Assembly (NCBI GenBank): GCA_027579435.1
Contig: JANBPK010001475.1
Span: 1-64,000, forward strand
Reading direction: 5' to 3'
From: Candolleomyces eurysporus
Taxonomy: Eukaryota; Basidiomycota; Agaricomycetes; Agaricales; Psathyrellaceae
Length of the DNA stretch: 64,000 bases
Of the stretch, positions 31,812-43,138 are shown piece by piece (within the stretch, counting starts at the first letter, position 1; each line of letters opens with the position of its first letter). The position numbers and the translations under genes were made by a program. The notes under the pieces are model-generated. The model did no database searches, was not told the DNA's origin, and was given only the letters and a program-made list of their open reading frames with translations.

Positions 31812-33468
31812 ATGGATCAAGCTCAAGCCATCTGTCGACTATGCAAACAGCCCCAAAGCATAATCCAGAGCATAAATCCGATGGAAGCTGTATCGCCGGT
31901 ACCCGAACTGTTTGGTACAAACAACATTCCAACGTCGACCCAAGCTGGAACTATCCGATGTTGGCTGAAGAAGCTGGAGAAGGCCGTCAACAACGTAGAC
32001 GTACAGATTCAGAGGCTGGAATCCATCATAAACAAGCTGGTCATCGAGAAGAATCACCTGAAGTCGCTTGCGGAAGAACATCGCGCATTTTTTTTTACCC
32101 ATCCGGCGTCTTCCCCCTGAGCTACTCTCAGAGATCTTTTCCTGGTGTCCGAAGGGTGCCCTCAAACCATCCGGAAGCGATGAATTACTCGATAGCTTCG
32201 ATCCGGACCATGGACCCCTTCTCCTAACCAGAGTTTGCCGGTCGTGGAGAGAGGTTGCTATCGCCACCCCCAAGCTCTGGACCACCATTCGCTTCGTTGT
32301 CAAGAGAGGGCACCATTCTACGCTAGTTCGGCTCTGGTTGGAGAGATCTGGGGCCACCAACCTGAAGATCGGAATTATAGATGACGCCCCTTCGCTCCCC
32401 CATTCACATCGCATTTCCATCGCATCTACAGGCTGCAACCAACAAGCGCTGCGCCTAATAGCCCTCCAGGCTCATCGTTGGGAGTCAGTGCATCTCTATG
32501 TACCTCTCCACACAATGTACTGGAATGCCCTTTCTCAGGCGAAAGACGGCCTCGGCCGAACTCTCGAACATCTAACTCTCGATATTTCTTTTGCGGGCGA
32601 CTTGCAGTCCGTCCCAGACCTATTCGTCAGGTGCAAGCAGCTCACCTCCCTCACGCTCGGTGGCGAAACCTTCTTGTCCCGCCTCCCCGTCGATAGAGAG
32701 AGAATCACACATTTTCATTACAAGCCCTTGGCAAGCAGTCGTTCAGGTGTAGCGGTCCCTATGTGCCTCGACGCCCTGCGCGATCTGGCCAATCTCCAAC
32801 ACTGTGTCTTGTACGCCAGCCCAGGGCTCGACTTGAGCTCTGCTAGTATCGTCGGACTCAAGCTCAAGCGCCTCGAAGTCATTGCCCATGACGAGAATAT
32901 ATGGGAAGGACTCGGCCAACTCTGGCAGTCGCTGCACATGCCAGTGCTTTCGCACTTCGAGATAAGCACCTCCGACGGATTTCGGCCCTGGGATCATGGC
33001 GAATTACTGGCCTGTGTATCCCGTTGTCCAAAGCTGGAGCATCTTTCTATGCAGTGGCCATCAGCAGAGCCTAGACATTTCGTCGAGATCGTCCACCAAG
33101 TACCCAGCCTCACACATTTATACCTTTCTCTATCAGGACTTCTCTACCAATTGATCGACTACTTTTTGACCGTGAAGGCACCACCGATGGCACCCAATTT
33201 GAAGGCATTGACGATTTCGCCAACTAAACCTGATCGTCCGCTATCTCTCCAGGTCTTCGTGCAATTCGAGCAGATGGTGAAGGTCAGGATGATGCCCGGC
33301 CTATTGCCTGGCCATAATCTTCTCGAATTCGCACATTTGGGATATTCTACCGACAGGAGCGGGGAAACCGCACAATTCACAGGGCTACGTGAAGTAAATT
33401 GGTCGTCGGATATCCTCCTAGTCGATAATAGCCCTAAATCGGTGACATACATCCGGGACGTATATTAA
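31812..33468 (+). pseudogene. F-box protein gene with one extra T in a homopolymer
   Basis: ATG 31812 begins a CRLC-containing N-terminus, SPVPELFGTNN and a coiled coil, then the frame meets a run of nine T at 32088-32096. With eight T the coiled coil would run straight into LPIRRLPPELLSEIFSW and the rest of an otherwise intact protein to the stop at 33466-33468. As written, the first frame stops at 32120. Everything downstream (CRSWREVAIATPKLW, AHRWESVHLYVP, leucine-rich C-terminus) is undamaged. Given the base-call artefacts in this assembly, this may be an intact 551-residue F-box gene with a sequencing error, or a very recent pseudogene. Confidence 0.8.
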
Positions 33469-34254
33469 AAGACACTTCCCCCAGCCTTGCAGCATCGCGA
33501 GCTCAATAGCCTATCTAGTTTCTAACTAATAGAGGAACTTGTACCGAGTGAAACGGGAGAATATCATCGGTGCATGTATGGGAATGAAAGATGAAGAGAT
33601 ATCACAAACGTTTACTACTCGTGTTCGTCCTCAATTTTGAAGTCTTTACCCCATAGCATTGCTAATCTCGGAACGCCTGCTAAAAAGGGTATATAGGGCC
33701 TGCCCTTACATTCTATATGAAAGGTACATGATCTACTTAACAGTGATTAGACTCGACGGTCGTCATCTGAGGGGCGGCGCGAGGTCTCGTCATATACAGC
33801 AGCACCGTTGGGAGATGATTGACCCAGATATCGGCCTCTTTCCTCGTGATTTCCGCCTTCGTTGGAGAAGGTTTGTCGGTAATCCGAGGAAGGTGCATCT
33901 GCCAGACACAGCAATTTAGTAAAAGGAAGAGGATTTTCTACCTGCTGACATGTGGCAACGTACCTCTACCTCTTCTGTGGCTCTGATCTGAGGGCATGGG
34001 ATGTTCTCCATAGTGATTATCAGGTCTTGAGTTCGTGGCTGATACTCCTCTTCTCTCTCCGTCCGACCGAGATTGTCGATGACCTTGCAAACACAGTTAG
34101 GCGTTTGACGATTGACCTTGAAGATCGCACATACCTGAGTACTGGTTTGACGTGTATTCGCGCTGCTCAGGTTTCCTTGTGGTATCGTAACGCCTGTCCT
34201 CGTCTCTCCTAGTTTCTCGATGACCTACAAAGATCGTTGAGATTCCACGAAACT
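33469..34254. other. Intergenic, no gene recognised
   Basis: This separates the plus-strand F-box locus from the 3' end of a minus-strand gene. Short frames only; nothing with splice structure or a known motif. Confidence 0.45.
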
Positions 34255-35281
34255 TCAGAGATAATGTCGTTGGAATGCACCATTCTCAGGCTCATCCCGC
34301 CTCCTGGTATTGTCATGGCGCCGGCCGCCCTCCGGACCAGGTTCTTCGAAGCCGTCTATGTATAGGGAGAATGGAAAGAGTCAGATTCCTTGAGGCGCGA
34401 CAAGATTTTAGGAAACGTTGCCCACCATAAGGATTCAAGGTTTCACGTTGGTCTGGACCGCTTCCCCTGTCTTTACGGGACCTAGCCTCATCTGACGAAG
34501 GCAATTTACGGTCTGCTTGGTGTTTCTCTGGTGGATAAACATGCTTCTCAGGTCTCCGGTTGGTTTCATCATCGAGTCTCTCGTCATGACGCGACCGTCG
34601 GTCACCTAGAAACATAAATCCACGGTTTAGATTACTACGTGTATACCTTCGGATAAAAGACGAGAGACTCTACGCACCGGAATATGTATTCGGTGGATAC
34701 TCAAGATCTTCAGATCTTGCCTGACGAGACCGTTGTGTGCCATCGTGGCTAGAAGGTCCTGGGCCTTGGCCTATGGCATAGTCAGGCAAGTTACCTGCCG
34801 AACAGTGATTTAGATACCCACTCTCTTCTACTCCACGTTTCCAGTGCTCCACGTCACGGTCCTTTGCACCCCGTTCACGTCGGTCTGTGGGTTTGTAGGC
34901 TTGAGGCACCGGCATGGAGGGTCCATTGCCATAGCCCGCGGCTTCTTCATGTTGCCGGCGTTCTCGGTTTGCAATCATGTCCTGTTCTACCTCAGCGATG
35001 TAGTTGTCCAAGCTCCGGTCACGTCCGCCACAACATTTTCCACACCCCCTAACTGATGCAAGTCAGTTCAGGAGTGGCTGGGTCGTACAAACGGAAGGGA
35101 AAGACATACAAAACCCACAGGCCGTACAAGCTGGGCTAGTTGTGCAGTTACATGCAGCTGCAGAAAGTGCGAAACGTCCATTAATAATAGTAGTGAGTTT
35201 AGGAAGCAGTGGAACGGAACACTGACCGAAGCATGCACCAACGATCAAGCAGGGAAGGCAGAAGATTTCACACTCTGACAT
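34255..35281 (-). CDS. Unassigned protein with Cys-rich hydrophobic head and charged tail
   Basis: Five exons (35281-35227, 35157-35110, 35052-34678, 34605-34426, 34355-34255) give 252 residues, all in frame. Residues 1-45 hold about a dozen cysteines in a hydrophobic setting (CEIFCLPCLIVGAC, ACNCTTSPACTACGFF, CGKCCGG), a pattern seen in proteins anchored by S-palmitoylation or with short membrane hairpins. The rest is polar, rich in Arg, Glu, Asp and Pro and probably disordered. I know no named family. A cytoplasmic-face membrane protein is an inference from composition only. It has no signal peptide. Confidence 0.65.
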
Positions 35282-36376
35282 GGCTAATCGAGAGCGAGAT
35301 GGAGGATAGAGAGAGAGAGGAAAAATGATTCTACCTAGCAGCCACTGGCAGTTTAAACCAGGCTGGCAAAGATTTTTGATAAGCTCAAGCGATGGAGAAG
35401 AAACGGAGGATGATGAAACGCGTCGCGCTCTTTAAGTACGACACACTAGATGAGTACAAGGCCTGCATTAGACTTCTCGCGAGACACAGCCTTGCCCTTC
35501 TGGAAAGTGCCTCGAATCTGATCGAGTTCAAAATCCACGGGGCTTGAGGGCTGAAGCAGCAAACGGAACAACTAGAGACGCGTTGTTTGACGGAAACACC
35601 GAAGCGGATGCTTCCAGCTACCACTTTTGGCCACCTTTTGGCATGACAACACAACTGCTGTAAAATCTGTCTTTCGGTAGAGATGGTTTCTTCGTTGGTT
35701 GCTTCTCTTATTATGACTGCCGTTATACTTTGTGATGAGCTTTGTGGATGCGCAATTCGGTACCTGATTAAACGCCTCCGAAATCGCCATCGCCTCTCAG
35801 AAAAGCTGCGGACGAGCCTGACCGTGCACACTTCACTCGGAGAACATACCTGATGCCCATGTATGACCATCATAACCAAGTGGCAACCGGGAATCGCAGA
35901 TAGAAGGGTGAAGGTATGTGTATATGGTGCAGTAATCAAAGTAGTTTACAGCAGTCGAAAAATGTGTATGAGTCATGATGGACCAGCAAAATATGATGTC
36001 GAGAACAGGAAAGTCGGAAACACAAAACGAGGACAAAAATGATGCAGGTGTGTATGTCTTAATATATACGTATGCAGTCGTTCTGATGATACCAAATAGC
36101 AAATACGTAGAGTCATTGTAGATCATGTCCCAAGGCAACGTTTAGAAAACATTCTTCATAGCAAAGTGCGCTTTCGATCCCTTGAGGGTGGATCATGCAT
36201 GAGTCACCGACTCAGCATTCAGATCCTCCTCTTCTCGACGACCTGGACGGCGGGAACGGGCAAGTTCTGCCGAAATAAATAGTAAGCATGCCATCCCCAT
36301 CAAAATAAAAAAAAATCAACGCGGAATCGCACTACGGCTCATATCGCCGGCTTGCTCGCAANCCCCCCAACCGGCT
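35282..36376. other. Intergenic, with a possible extra 3' exon of the phosphatase-like gene
   Basis: No independent gene is recognised. On the minus strand 36187-36260 can be read as ELARSRRPGRREEEDLN after a CAG acceptor at about 36264. This could be an additional last exon of the 36377-38264 gene, but I find no convincing in-phase donor. An N lies at 36362 before a C run, so the local sequence is unreliable. Confidence 0.35.
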
Positions 36377-38264
36377 TCATAGAATCCACCGAGGTTGTTC
36401 AGGATAATACTTCGCAATTGAAGCGCGTTCGGTATCCAAAGCCGCCTCGCCATAATAAGTGGTCGAGTTCTGTGGTAGATGGCCAGGATGACCACTCAAA
36501 TACCACGACGACCTGGAGGCCGAAGACGGGGAAATGGGGTGCGGCGCCGCGATAGAGCCATAGTTGATGACCACCTCACTCACCTCAGCACCCTCAAGCC
36601 TGACGCGGCGAGCCTCGGCACGGGATTTCATGATGAACTTGGCGACGGAGTAGAAAGCGAGGAGAGTGACGAAAACGTAAGCGAAGGTGAAAGCGGACTC
36701 GGAGGCGAAGTAGTTGAGGAAACCAGTGTTGTCAGCGAAAGTGGACAAGACACCACGGCTGGAGCAGATCTGCTTCCATTGCTGGTTGCTGGTGATGGCG
36801 GCGTTCTAAAGAATAGACGGTCCAGTTTGTTAGGTGTGAGGGAGCAGAACATGGAAGAATAAACAGCATACCTCAGCGCGGTAGATGAACTCGGTCAAGG
36901 GGATGTCCGCGCGGTGGCCGAAGGCGTGGATGTCCTCCCAGTAGCCGGAAGTGCCGTTCCTGAACTTGAGGCGGACGAAGTCACGGACATCAGGAGGAGA
37001 GCCACGGCGGAGCTCGATGGCGAGGGCAGAAGAGTAGTCGGCTAAAACGGTACAATGAGAAACAAAATTAATCAAAGCACTAAACCAATGCCACTTACGA
37101 ATACCGGCGAGGTCGGGGCGCTCTTCAGCAACACCAGTCTGACGGAAAAGGGAAATGAAAGGCTGGTAGGTGGTCTGGAGGAGCATGAACTGGAGTGGGT
37201 CCCCGTTGAAGGAGATGCGCTCGAGGGAGGTCAAGATGGTATGGAGGATGGTACGACCGGCGACTAAACCAGGGCGTCAGCGAAAGGAAGTAGTGCCAGA
37301 ATGGAAGTAGACATACTGTTTCCGACAGCGTTGATATCCTTATCGGAGAAGACGCCGGATTCGTGGTAGTTGGCCCAGTAGCGCGCCTGCTCGACGAGAG
37401 TGGGTGGGAGGCGGTGGGCATAGGTCTTGTTGTGGGTGAGCTCCGAGTTGATGAAGTCGTAGATGTTCCACTAGAGGAGGATATAATCAGAGTCGCTCTG
37501 GGTATGTGGCGAGAATGAAACCTACCGCATTTTCGAGGGTCGTGGGCCTGCCGAAGACGTAGTCCTTGGCAGCCTTGAAGAAAGGCTGAGCCTCCTGAGA
37601 CTTCTTCTTGAAGTCATCAGAAGCATAGAACGCCTTGATGTGCTTCTCGAAGGCCTGATTATTGTGAATGTCAGACAAAGGAGAAAATATCCAAAAAGTG
37701 AAAGGAACGAACCGGGCAATCAGTCCAGCTCTCGAGGGAGCGGTCGTTACCGGGTTCAACAGTCTCAACTAGCATTCACATGAGCACAAAGGCCACGAGA
37801 AGGAAATGGAAGGGTCACATACCAGGAACGTATTGGTAGCCACCGAGAGGAGCAACGACGGTGGTCTCGTTGGCCAAAACGATCTTGTTGTTGGGGTTGG
37901 GAGGGAAGAGACCCTGGAGGAGAGCGATGGCAGAGTCGAAGACGACAGTGCCCTCAACACCAGCCTTGACTCGGACCTTGACTTCGTTGTTGTCGACGAG
38001 ATCCGAGCGAATACCCTCAATGTACGAGGGAGACTTGCTGTCGAAGTAGGTGGAACGGAGTTGTGCCCCGAGAGTATGCGAATCAACCTAGGTCACAGTC
38101 AAAAGTTGTTCTGCAAGCTGGAAGGAAAAGCAAGAGGAACATACCTCGCCTAGGGCGGTGGTCTCAGTGTTAGAGGCCGCATAGGTGTAAGGGTCTTGAT
38201 AGTAGTTGTATCGATCGCCGTTCCTGGCGATGACGATGACACCCAAGACTTTTGAAAGCAACAT
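36377..38264 (-). CDS. Histidine-phosphatase-fold protein with C-terminal membrane helix
   Basis: Eight exons (38264-38145, 38087-37823, 37768-37713, 37654-37526, 37470-37317, 37263-37099, 37041-36872, 36805-36377) give 495 residues. It belongs to the basidiomycete 'phosphoglycerate mutase-like' branch of the histidine acid phosphatase superfamily: SIGN motifs include GVIVIARNGDR (residues 8-18), VETVEPGNDRSLESWTDCP, and FGHRADIPLTEFIYR. The catalytic RHG signature reads RNG, so the phospho-accepting His is Asn15. From memory this substitution recurs in this branch, so these may not be ordinary phosphatases. A membrane helix (SAFTFAYVFVTLLAFYSVA) lies at about 390-408 with a cytosolic tail. 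No classical signal peptide is clear. Confidence 0.82.
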
Positions 38265-38338
38265 CTCGAAGGGATTAAGGGAAGAGGTAATGCGGAAGGG
38301 AAGAGAGGAGCTGGAGAATAGCCGACCAAACGACTGGG

Positions 38339-38346
38339 TTTATATA
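38339..38346 (-). promoter_or_regulatory. TATA box of the phosphatase-like gene
   Basis: TATATAAA on the minus strand lies 75 nt upstream of ATG 38264. Confidence 0.6.
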
Positions 38347-39236
38347 ACGATCCCGCTCGCAGTGATATGTGCTGGCACCAACAGGCGGCATTCGCATGGT
38401 GATGCCACAATTACGACGACGTCTGCGCATCGATCCGAAACCACACTCAAAGAGGTTACCTGTCATCCAAACACCTTTGAGATGGACCACACGTTGTCTT
38501 CATGGTTCTAGGTGAAAGAGCACGCTGCACGTTTCCTCAATGTTCCAGAAGGCATGCCTTTGTCAAAAGGTGGGGAATTAATCTATGTGTTGTGAGGACA
38601 AAACGCTTTGTGACTTACAAAAAGTGTAGAATGAACCAATCCGAGGCTAGGAACCAATCAATTGGATATTGTTTCGGGCCCCGCCTTCAGGGTTCACCGG
38701 CTAGACCCAAACGTGCTTTGAGCAGGCTTTCATTCGGGATGGTAAACAACATTGAGGAAGACGTCGCATGTCGAACCGAATTAGGACGAAATGACCCCTT
38801 TTATTAAAACGTTCGGGCTTGCGGGTGACACGAGGCTGTTAAGTTCTGCCCCAAGCATTGTAATGTCCGTGCTTGGCTTCGCAGTTTACGCCTTCCGCAC
38901 TGATATCAGTGTTTCAGCTGGCACCCAGTTATCAGTGAGGTACTCGGTTTACAGCGAAATACCAGCATATATGCAGCCAGTTGTTTGGGACAAAGGCGTG
39001 AATGCAGCTTGACGTTAGACGTTAGATGATTTGCATGAGGTCCGACACGAGGTCGCGGGGGTATACAATCTCCAGATAAAACAAGAACAATCTGATAGAA
39101 CTTTGGGGTAAAGCATTTTGATAATATTATCTGTGGCGTAGTCTTAGTCGCGTTTCATCAGCCTTTGTCTCGGCAACCGACTGACATGCTAACCGTACCT
39201 CGAAATCACACCGCGGCCAACGTCTAACTGCTAAGT
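38347..39236. other. Intergenic, no gene seen
   Basis: This lies between the 5' side of the phosphatase-like gene and the 3' end of the SRP72 gene, both on the minus strand. I see no coding or RNA feature. Confidence 0.5.
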
Positions 39237-40344
39237 TTATCTCTTCTTTCTCCCCTTGCCTCCACTCGACTTGGAGCCACCTGGCACGGTCGGACCGGGT
39301 GTGGGCTCTGAGGCTGCGCTTCCTTGCGTCGCTCCACCACCCGCACCTTTCCTTCTCTTCCCTTGTCCAAAGGTTGAACGCTCGCTCTTCTTCAACCATC
39401 GTTCGGGGTCCGGTGGTGGTGTAACACCTGGGATGACCCCGGCGGGCACTCGCGATTTTCTGACCTTCTTGACTGGTAGTTGGGCTTGTTTCTGGGCCTC
39501 GTCGGTGCCTGTAGCCGGAGTGGAAGCTGGCGCAATTGTTGTGGGTGCAGTGCTAACGACTGGGGGAGGTTGTGATTCGAGGTTCGCGCTCACAGCGTTG
39601 GGCAATTGGTCTAGAGCGTGTAGGAATCCTTTGTCGAGGAAATCGAGATGCTGTTGCGATGCTTGAAGATTGGTAAGGATATCCGATTGTTCTTCAGAAT
39701 TCTAGCCGCGTTGGATTCATGACCTTGGCCCGAGAATAATGAAACAGTTACTCACAGGTTCGGCAGTGTCAAGAAGCTGATTGTATAGGTCAAACGCAGC
39801 TTGATATGAACCTTCACGGTAGTTCTGCAAGGGTATTAATGTCTGTCATACGACGGGGAATGGAGGACGTACAAGCTGGGCTTCGAGGTGCAGTGCACCA
39901 CGATGCTCATTGTCTTGAGCCCTGATGTCACCCAAGATGCCCTTTGCTTCTGGCTCACGATGCAGCCGGTATAGCGAATACGATCGCTCAAAGTTGAGCA
40001 GAGCCTTGTCCTCGTGTGTATCGATCAGTGTCAGTGCTGCCTCGTACTGCTCCGTCTGCAGCAGCAAGAAGAGCTTGGTTTTGACGGCATCTTTATCGCT
40101 GGGTTCTAGCCGTAGTACTATTGTATGAATTAGAGATGATATCGCCTCGCAGTGTCCAGTATTACGCACTTTTATCGCAGGTCTTAATCGCATTGGCGAA
40201 ATGTCCACCGTCGATCTGAGCACATAACGAGGTGAACAGCCGTTTCAGCTTCTCGGGCACAGGTATCGGCTTCTTGGGCGTGGCCTTCTTCTTGTTCGAC
40301 TTTGACGGTGCGCTGACCGTCTTGCGGGTGGTCTTGGGAGGCAT
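39237..40344 (-). CDS. SRP72: Signal recognition particle subunit SRP72, lacking central TPR region
   Basis: Four exons (40344-40170, 40117-39873, 39824-39756, 39701-39237) give 317 residues. The basic start (MPPKTTRKTVSAPSKSNKKK) is followed by TPR-like repeats typical of SRP72 (LKRLFTSLCAQIDGGHFANA, LLLQTEQYEAALTLIDTHED, SYQAAFDLYNQLLD). SEEQSDILTNLQASQ matches the end of the first TPR block. The RNA-binding signature (PPPDPERWLKKSERS, about 260-273) and basic tail follow. SRP72 with SRP68 binds 7S RNA for co-translational targeting. Yeast and human proteins are about 640-670 residues; here a Pro/Ala linker replaces the roughly 300-350 residues of middle TPRs, within one exon. An assembly collapse is possible. 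Confidence 0.82.
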
Positions 40345-40556
40345 TGACGACAGTGAGGACGAAGCCACGCCGCCATTGGCCGTTGGCGCCAATAGGCTCT
40401 GACTCAATTCTCACGGTCTCCCTAGCTTTCACCGCTACCACCACCACGACGAGCCAGCGATATGTCGACAGCGGAGTACGTCCCGAATATCGATACAGAA
40501 CGATAGCGAGGTCACTGACATTCTGCAGGGCGTCAACACAGGACCAAAAAAGCGAG
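40345..40556. promoter_or_regulatory. Bidirectional promoter of SRP72 and the pinin homologue
   Basis: The two start codons diverge across 212 nt. A CACC/ACCACCACGACG stretch lies at about 40436-40451. There is no obvious TATA box, in keeping with housekeeping promoters. Confidence 0.55.
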
Positions 40557-41604
40557 ATGGGTGACGTGGTCTCGCCATCCACGGAGGCCCCGTCCCAGCC
40601 AGCTGCCACCAGAGCGCGGCCTCGGCTGAACCTAGGAGCCCTCGCTGGGGGTGGGGCTGAGCGAAAACGCGGTAAAAGTATGTTCGGTATAGTTTTGGGT
40701 ACCTTGAACAAGGCAAAAGTCGAAGATAAGGAGAGAAATGCGAGCGAGGCGGTGAGTACTCATTCCTTCCTTCCACTTCCTTTGTCTGATAAATCTCTGA
40801 CAATTCCATAGGCGAAGAAGAGGCAACTGATAGAGCAACGGTTGCAAATCAAACTGCGAAAAGAGACTGACTCTGTTAGGCGTGCAGAAGAAGCGAAAAA
40901 GGAGAAGACTTTGGCGAATCGAAAGGAAGAGGACTTGCAATTGAAGGACTCCATCGTGCGTGGAATCCACCGTATATTCTTGCTTTATCCTGACCATATT
41001 ATCTAGTACAAACTTCGCCGGAGAAGGCTACCTGTATTGGCGAACTTCCTGCTCACATCTGATATCATTCCTCCCGAGGGCTCACTACCACCCCCATCAT
41101 CGAGTCCGTTGGCGTCGGTCCCTCGTTCACATCCTCCCCCACTTTACTACCTTCCGGCCGTCCTCACGCCCGCTCAGGAAGTGTTTCTGGTGCGGAGAAA
41201 GGCAGAGGCAAGTTCCTCCTCAGATCAAGATAAATAGCGCCTAATCTTGTATTCAATAGGTCACCGAAGCTGTCAAGAAGGAATGGGACGCCTTTAAGCA
41301 GGAGCGAGAAGCAGGTATAGCAGAGATCAACGAGCTGCGACAAAAGGTTGCAGACGAAGAAGCCAGACAAAAAGCCGACCGAGATGTCATGGACACTGAT
41401 GCACCTGCACCGGAAGCAGCATCTCCAAGCCACCCAAAGGGAGCTGGACCTTCCTCATCATCAGACAAATTGCGAGACACGGCAATGGATGTTGATGACG
41501 GTGTTCGCGCGTCCCCTCAAGCAAGTTCGACGCGTCCTGAGTCGGAGAAAAAGGACGAGCCTGCTCCCATGCAGGCAGATGATGAAGAGGCCGTTGAGTA
41601 TTAG
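40557..41604 (+). CDS. Pinin/SDK/MemA domain protein (splicing-associated)
   Basis: Four exons (40557-40751, 40812-40955, 41007-41207, 41260-41604) give 294 residues. The core SMFGIVLGTLNKAKVEDKER (about 41-60) and AKKRQLIEQRLQIKLRKET (about 66-84) is the pinin domain signature, followed by a long charged helix and LPVLANFLLTSDIIPPEG. The C-terminus is acidic and low complexity. Pinin homologues associate with spliceosomes and the exon junction complex in the nucleus. The third intron (41208-41259) starts with GC (GAG|GCAAGT) and ends TAG, a GC-AG intron; reading through it would stop the frame. It shares a divergent promoter with SRP72. Confidence 0.87.
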
Positions 41605-42906
41605 CTTAGTTTTTGTGAAGTGCGTCGCTTCTTGGTGGTTTATAACAGCGTTATTGACGTTATCCTCATCCAGCTATTTCGACCTTGATTTCTGTACGTA
41701 TTTTGTTTCATTCTCTCTTCTTTCGTGGATTGTTCTCTTGCCCTCTTTTTGGACATTTGTCGTCGCTACTGCCTGACCCACATTTGCTGAGAATATACAA
41801 CTTTTCTTTCAAAATTTCCTGTGAACTTGCGAATATCTTTGGGCCTTTCGCCTATGTCCTTTTTCGCTGATTCCTTTGCCTGGAGGTTAGATATTCGGCT
41901 CGGTATGTTTATACATGTATTTGAATCTCTGAAATGCATCTCATCGCCAATGCTCTTCTACTTCTACAGGCATTTCCCAACTGTCGACAAGAGATCAGAA
42001 ATTTGTCCGATACTGTATAGACCCGCTTCAGCTAACCGTGTTTTCCGCGATTCGGTGGAAGTCGGTCTTGTCTTCCGTGATAAGGGTTTAACGCTCACCC
42101 CACCGTTCCCTATCATCGGCGGCGGTCGCTGGGGGCGCTTAACCACTGGCATAAAACCGCATCCAGTACCTTCAAGGGGTTACTGATGTCGGTATGCGCC
42201 ACAAACCCGACTTTGAGGTTATGGCATGCAATTTTGCTCCTCTTGGTAACTATTGGACAACGCAGCAGATTCAGGCTGAGAGAAGAGAGGTATATTCTGT
42301 CCGGTGGAGCTTCAGCCCCACTTCGACAGCAACACAAGGTTCTCCTTCTCCCTATTCAATGGTTGCGTGGTAGCCTCGATTCCACGGCCACATATGGTCC
42401 AGCTCTTCGTGTTCGCGGCAAGCAACTCATGTCACATAACGGAAGGTCTGTTATTGCCCACGAGAATTTTAATTAAAACTCTTTCAGGTTTGTCGGTTCG
42501 TGTGTGAGTGACGATGATGCTGGTGCTGCTGTGGAAGGACCCTTATCCTCGCCGTTCTCCAGGTCGGTTTCTCCAAGATCTTTAATCTCTGGGTCCTCAA
42601 GTTGGAGTCACAGGTTGAGGAACGTGATGGTCAAGCAAATAGGTACGTGAGACTTTATGTCGTGACTATTGGGGAGTATTGGCAGATGACTGACTGCTGG
42701 CAGAACTTTTCGTCGCAGCCGAATAACCCTCCATGCCCCGACACCATGGTGCATGCGCGACAAAGCTTCCCCGCCCGATCCCGCCGCGACGGATGCCGGT
42801 GCCAGGTCGCTGAACAAGCGGCCTCAGTTCTGGGTGTGCACCCCAAGTGACTCCAAGTGACCCTGCTGTCTCCACTGTCGCACCCCACCAGAATCAAAAA
42901 ATATTC
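41605..42906. other. Intergenic, no gene recognised
   Basis: This runs from the 3' UTR of the pinin gene to the tRNA-like element. Short overlapping frames only; no splice structure or known motif. Confidence 0.45.
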
Positions 42907-42988
42907 TGCCCCGGCGAGGCTCGAACTCACGACCTTCCGATCACTCATAACAGACGCTTTGACCATCCCGACGCTCAGCCACCCTCCG
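42907..42988 (-). repeat. tRNA-like element with A and B boxes but no cloverleaf
   Basis: On the minus strand an A-box-like TGGCTGAGCG (42981-42972) and a B-box-like AGTTCGAGCCT (42927-42917) are spaced as in a tRNA. A T-arm GTGAG-TTCGAGC-CTCGC pairs. The expected acceptor strands (CGGAGGG and CGGGGCA) do not pair, and I find no paired anticodon stem. It may be a decayed tRNA, a tRNA with an unusual layout, or the head of a tRNA-derived SINE. A T-rich stretch follows. Confidence 0.45.
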
Positions 42989-43138
42989 GTGTCGAGGATA
43001 GTGGCTGACTTTAATGGTCTTCCCTGAAGAGGCTGACCTGTAGAGAGAACTGCATATTTAGAAGATTCCCCTGCTCAATACGATGTCGAATTATCTTCTT
43101 TCTTTCTCTCGATTGTTGAAACCCGCTGAACAATTACT

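Noticed and set aside
35385..36138. Overlapping minus-strand frames with hydrophobic stretches
   Set aside because: Composition is that of T-rich 3' UTR sequence; no start, splice sites or motif.
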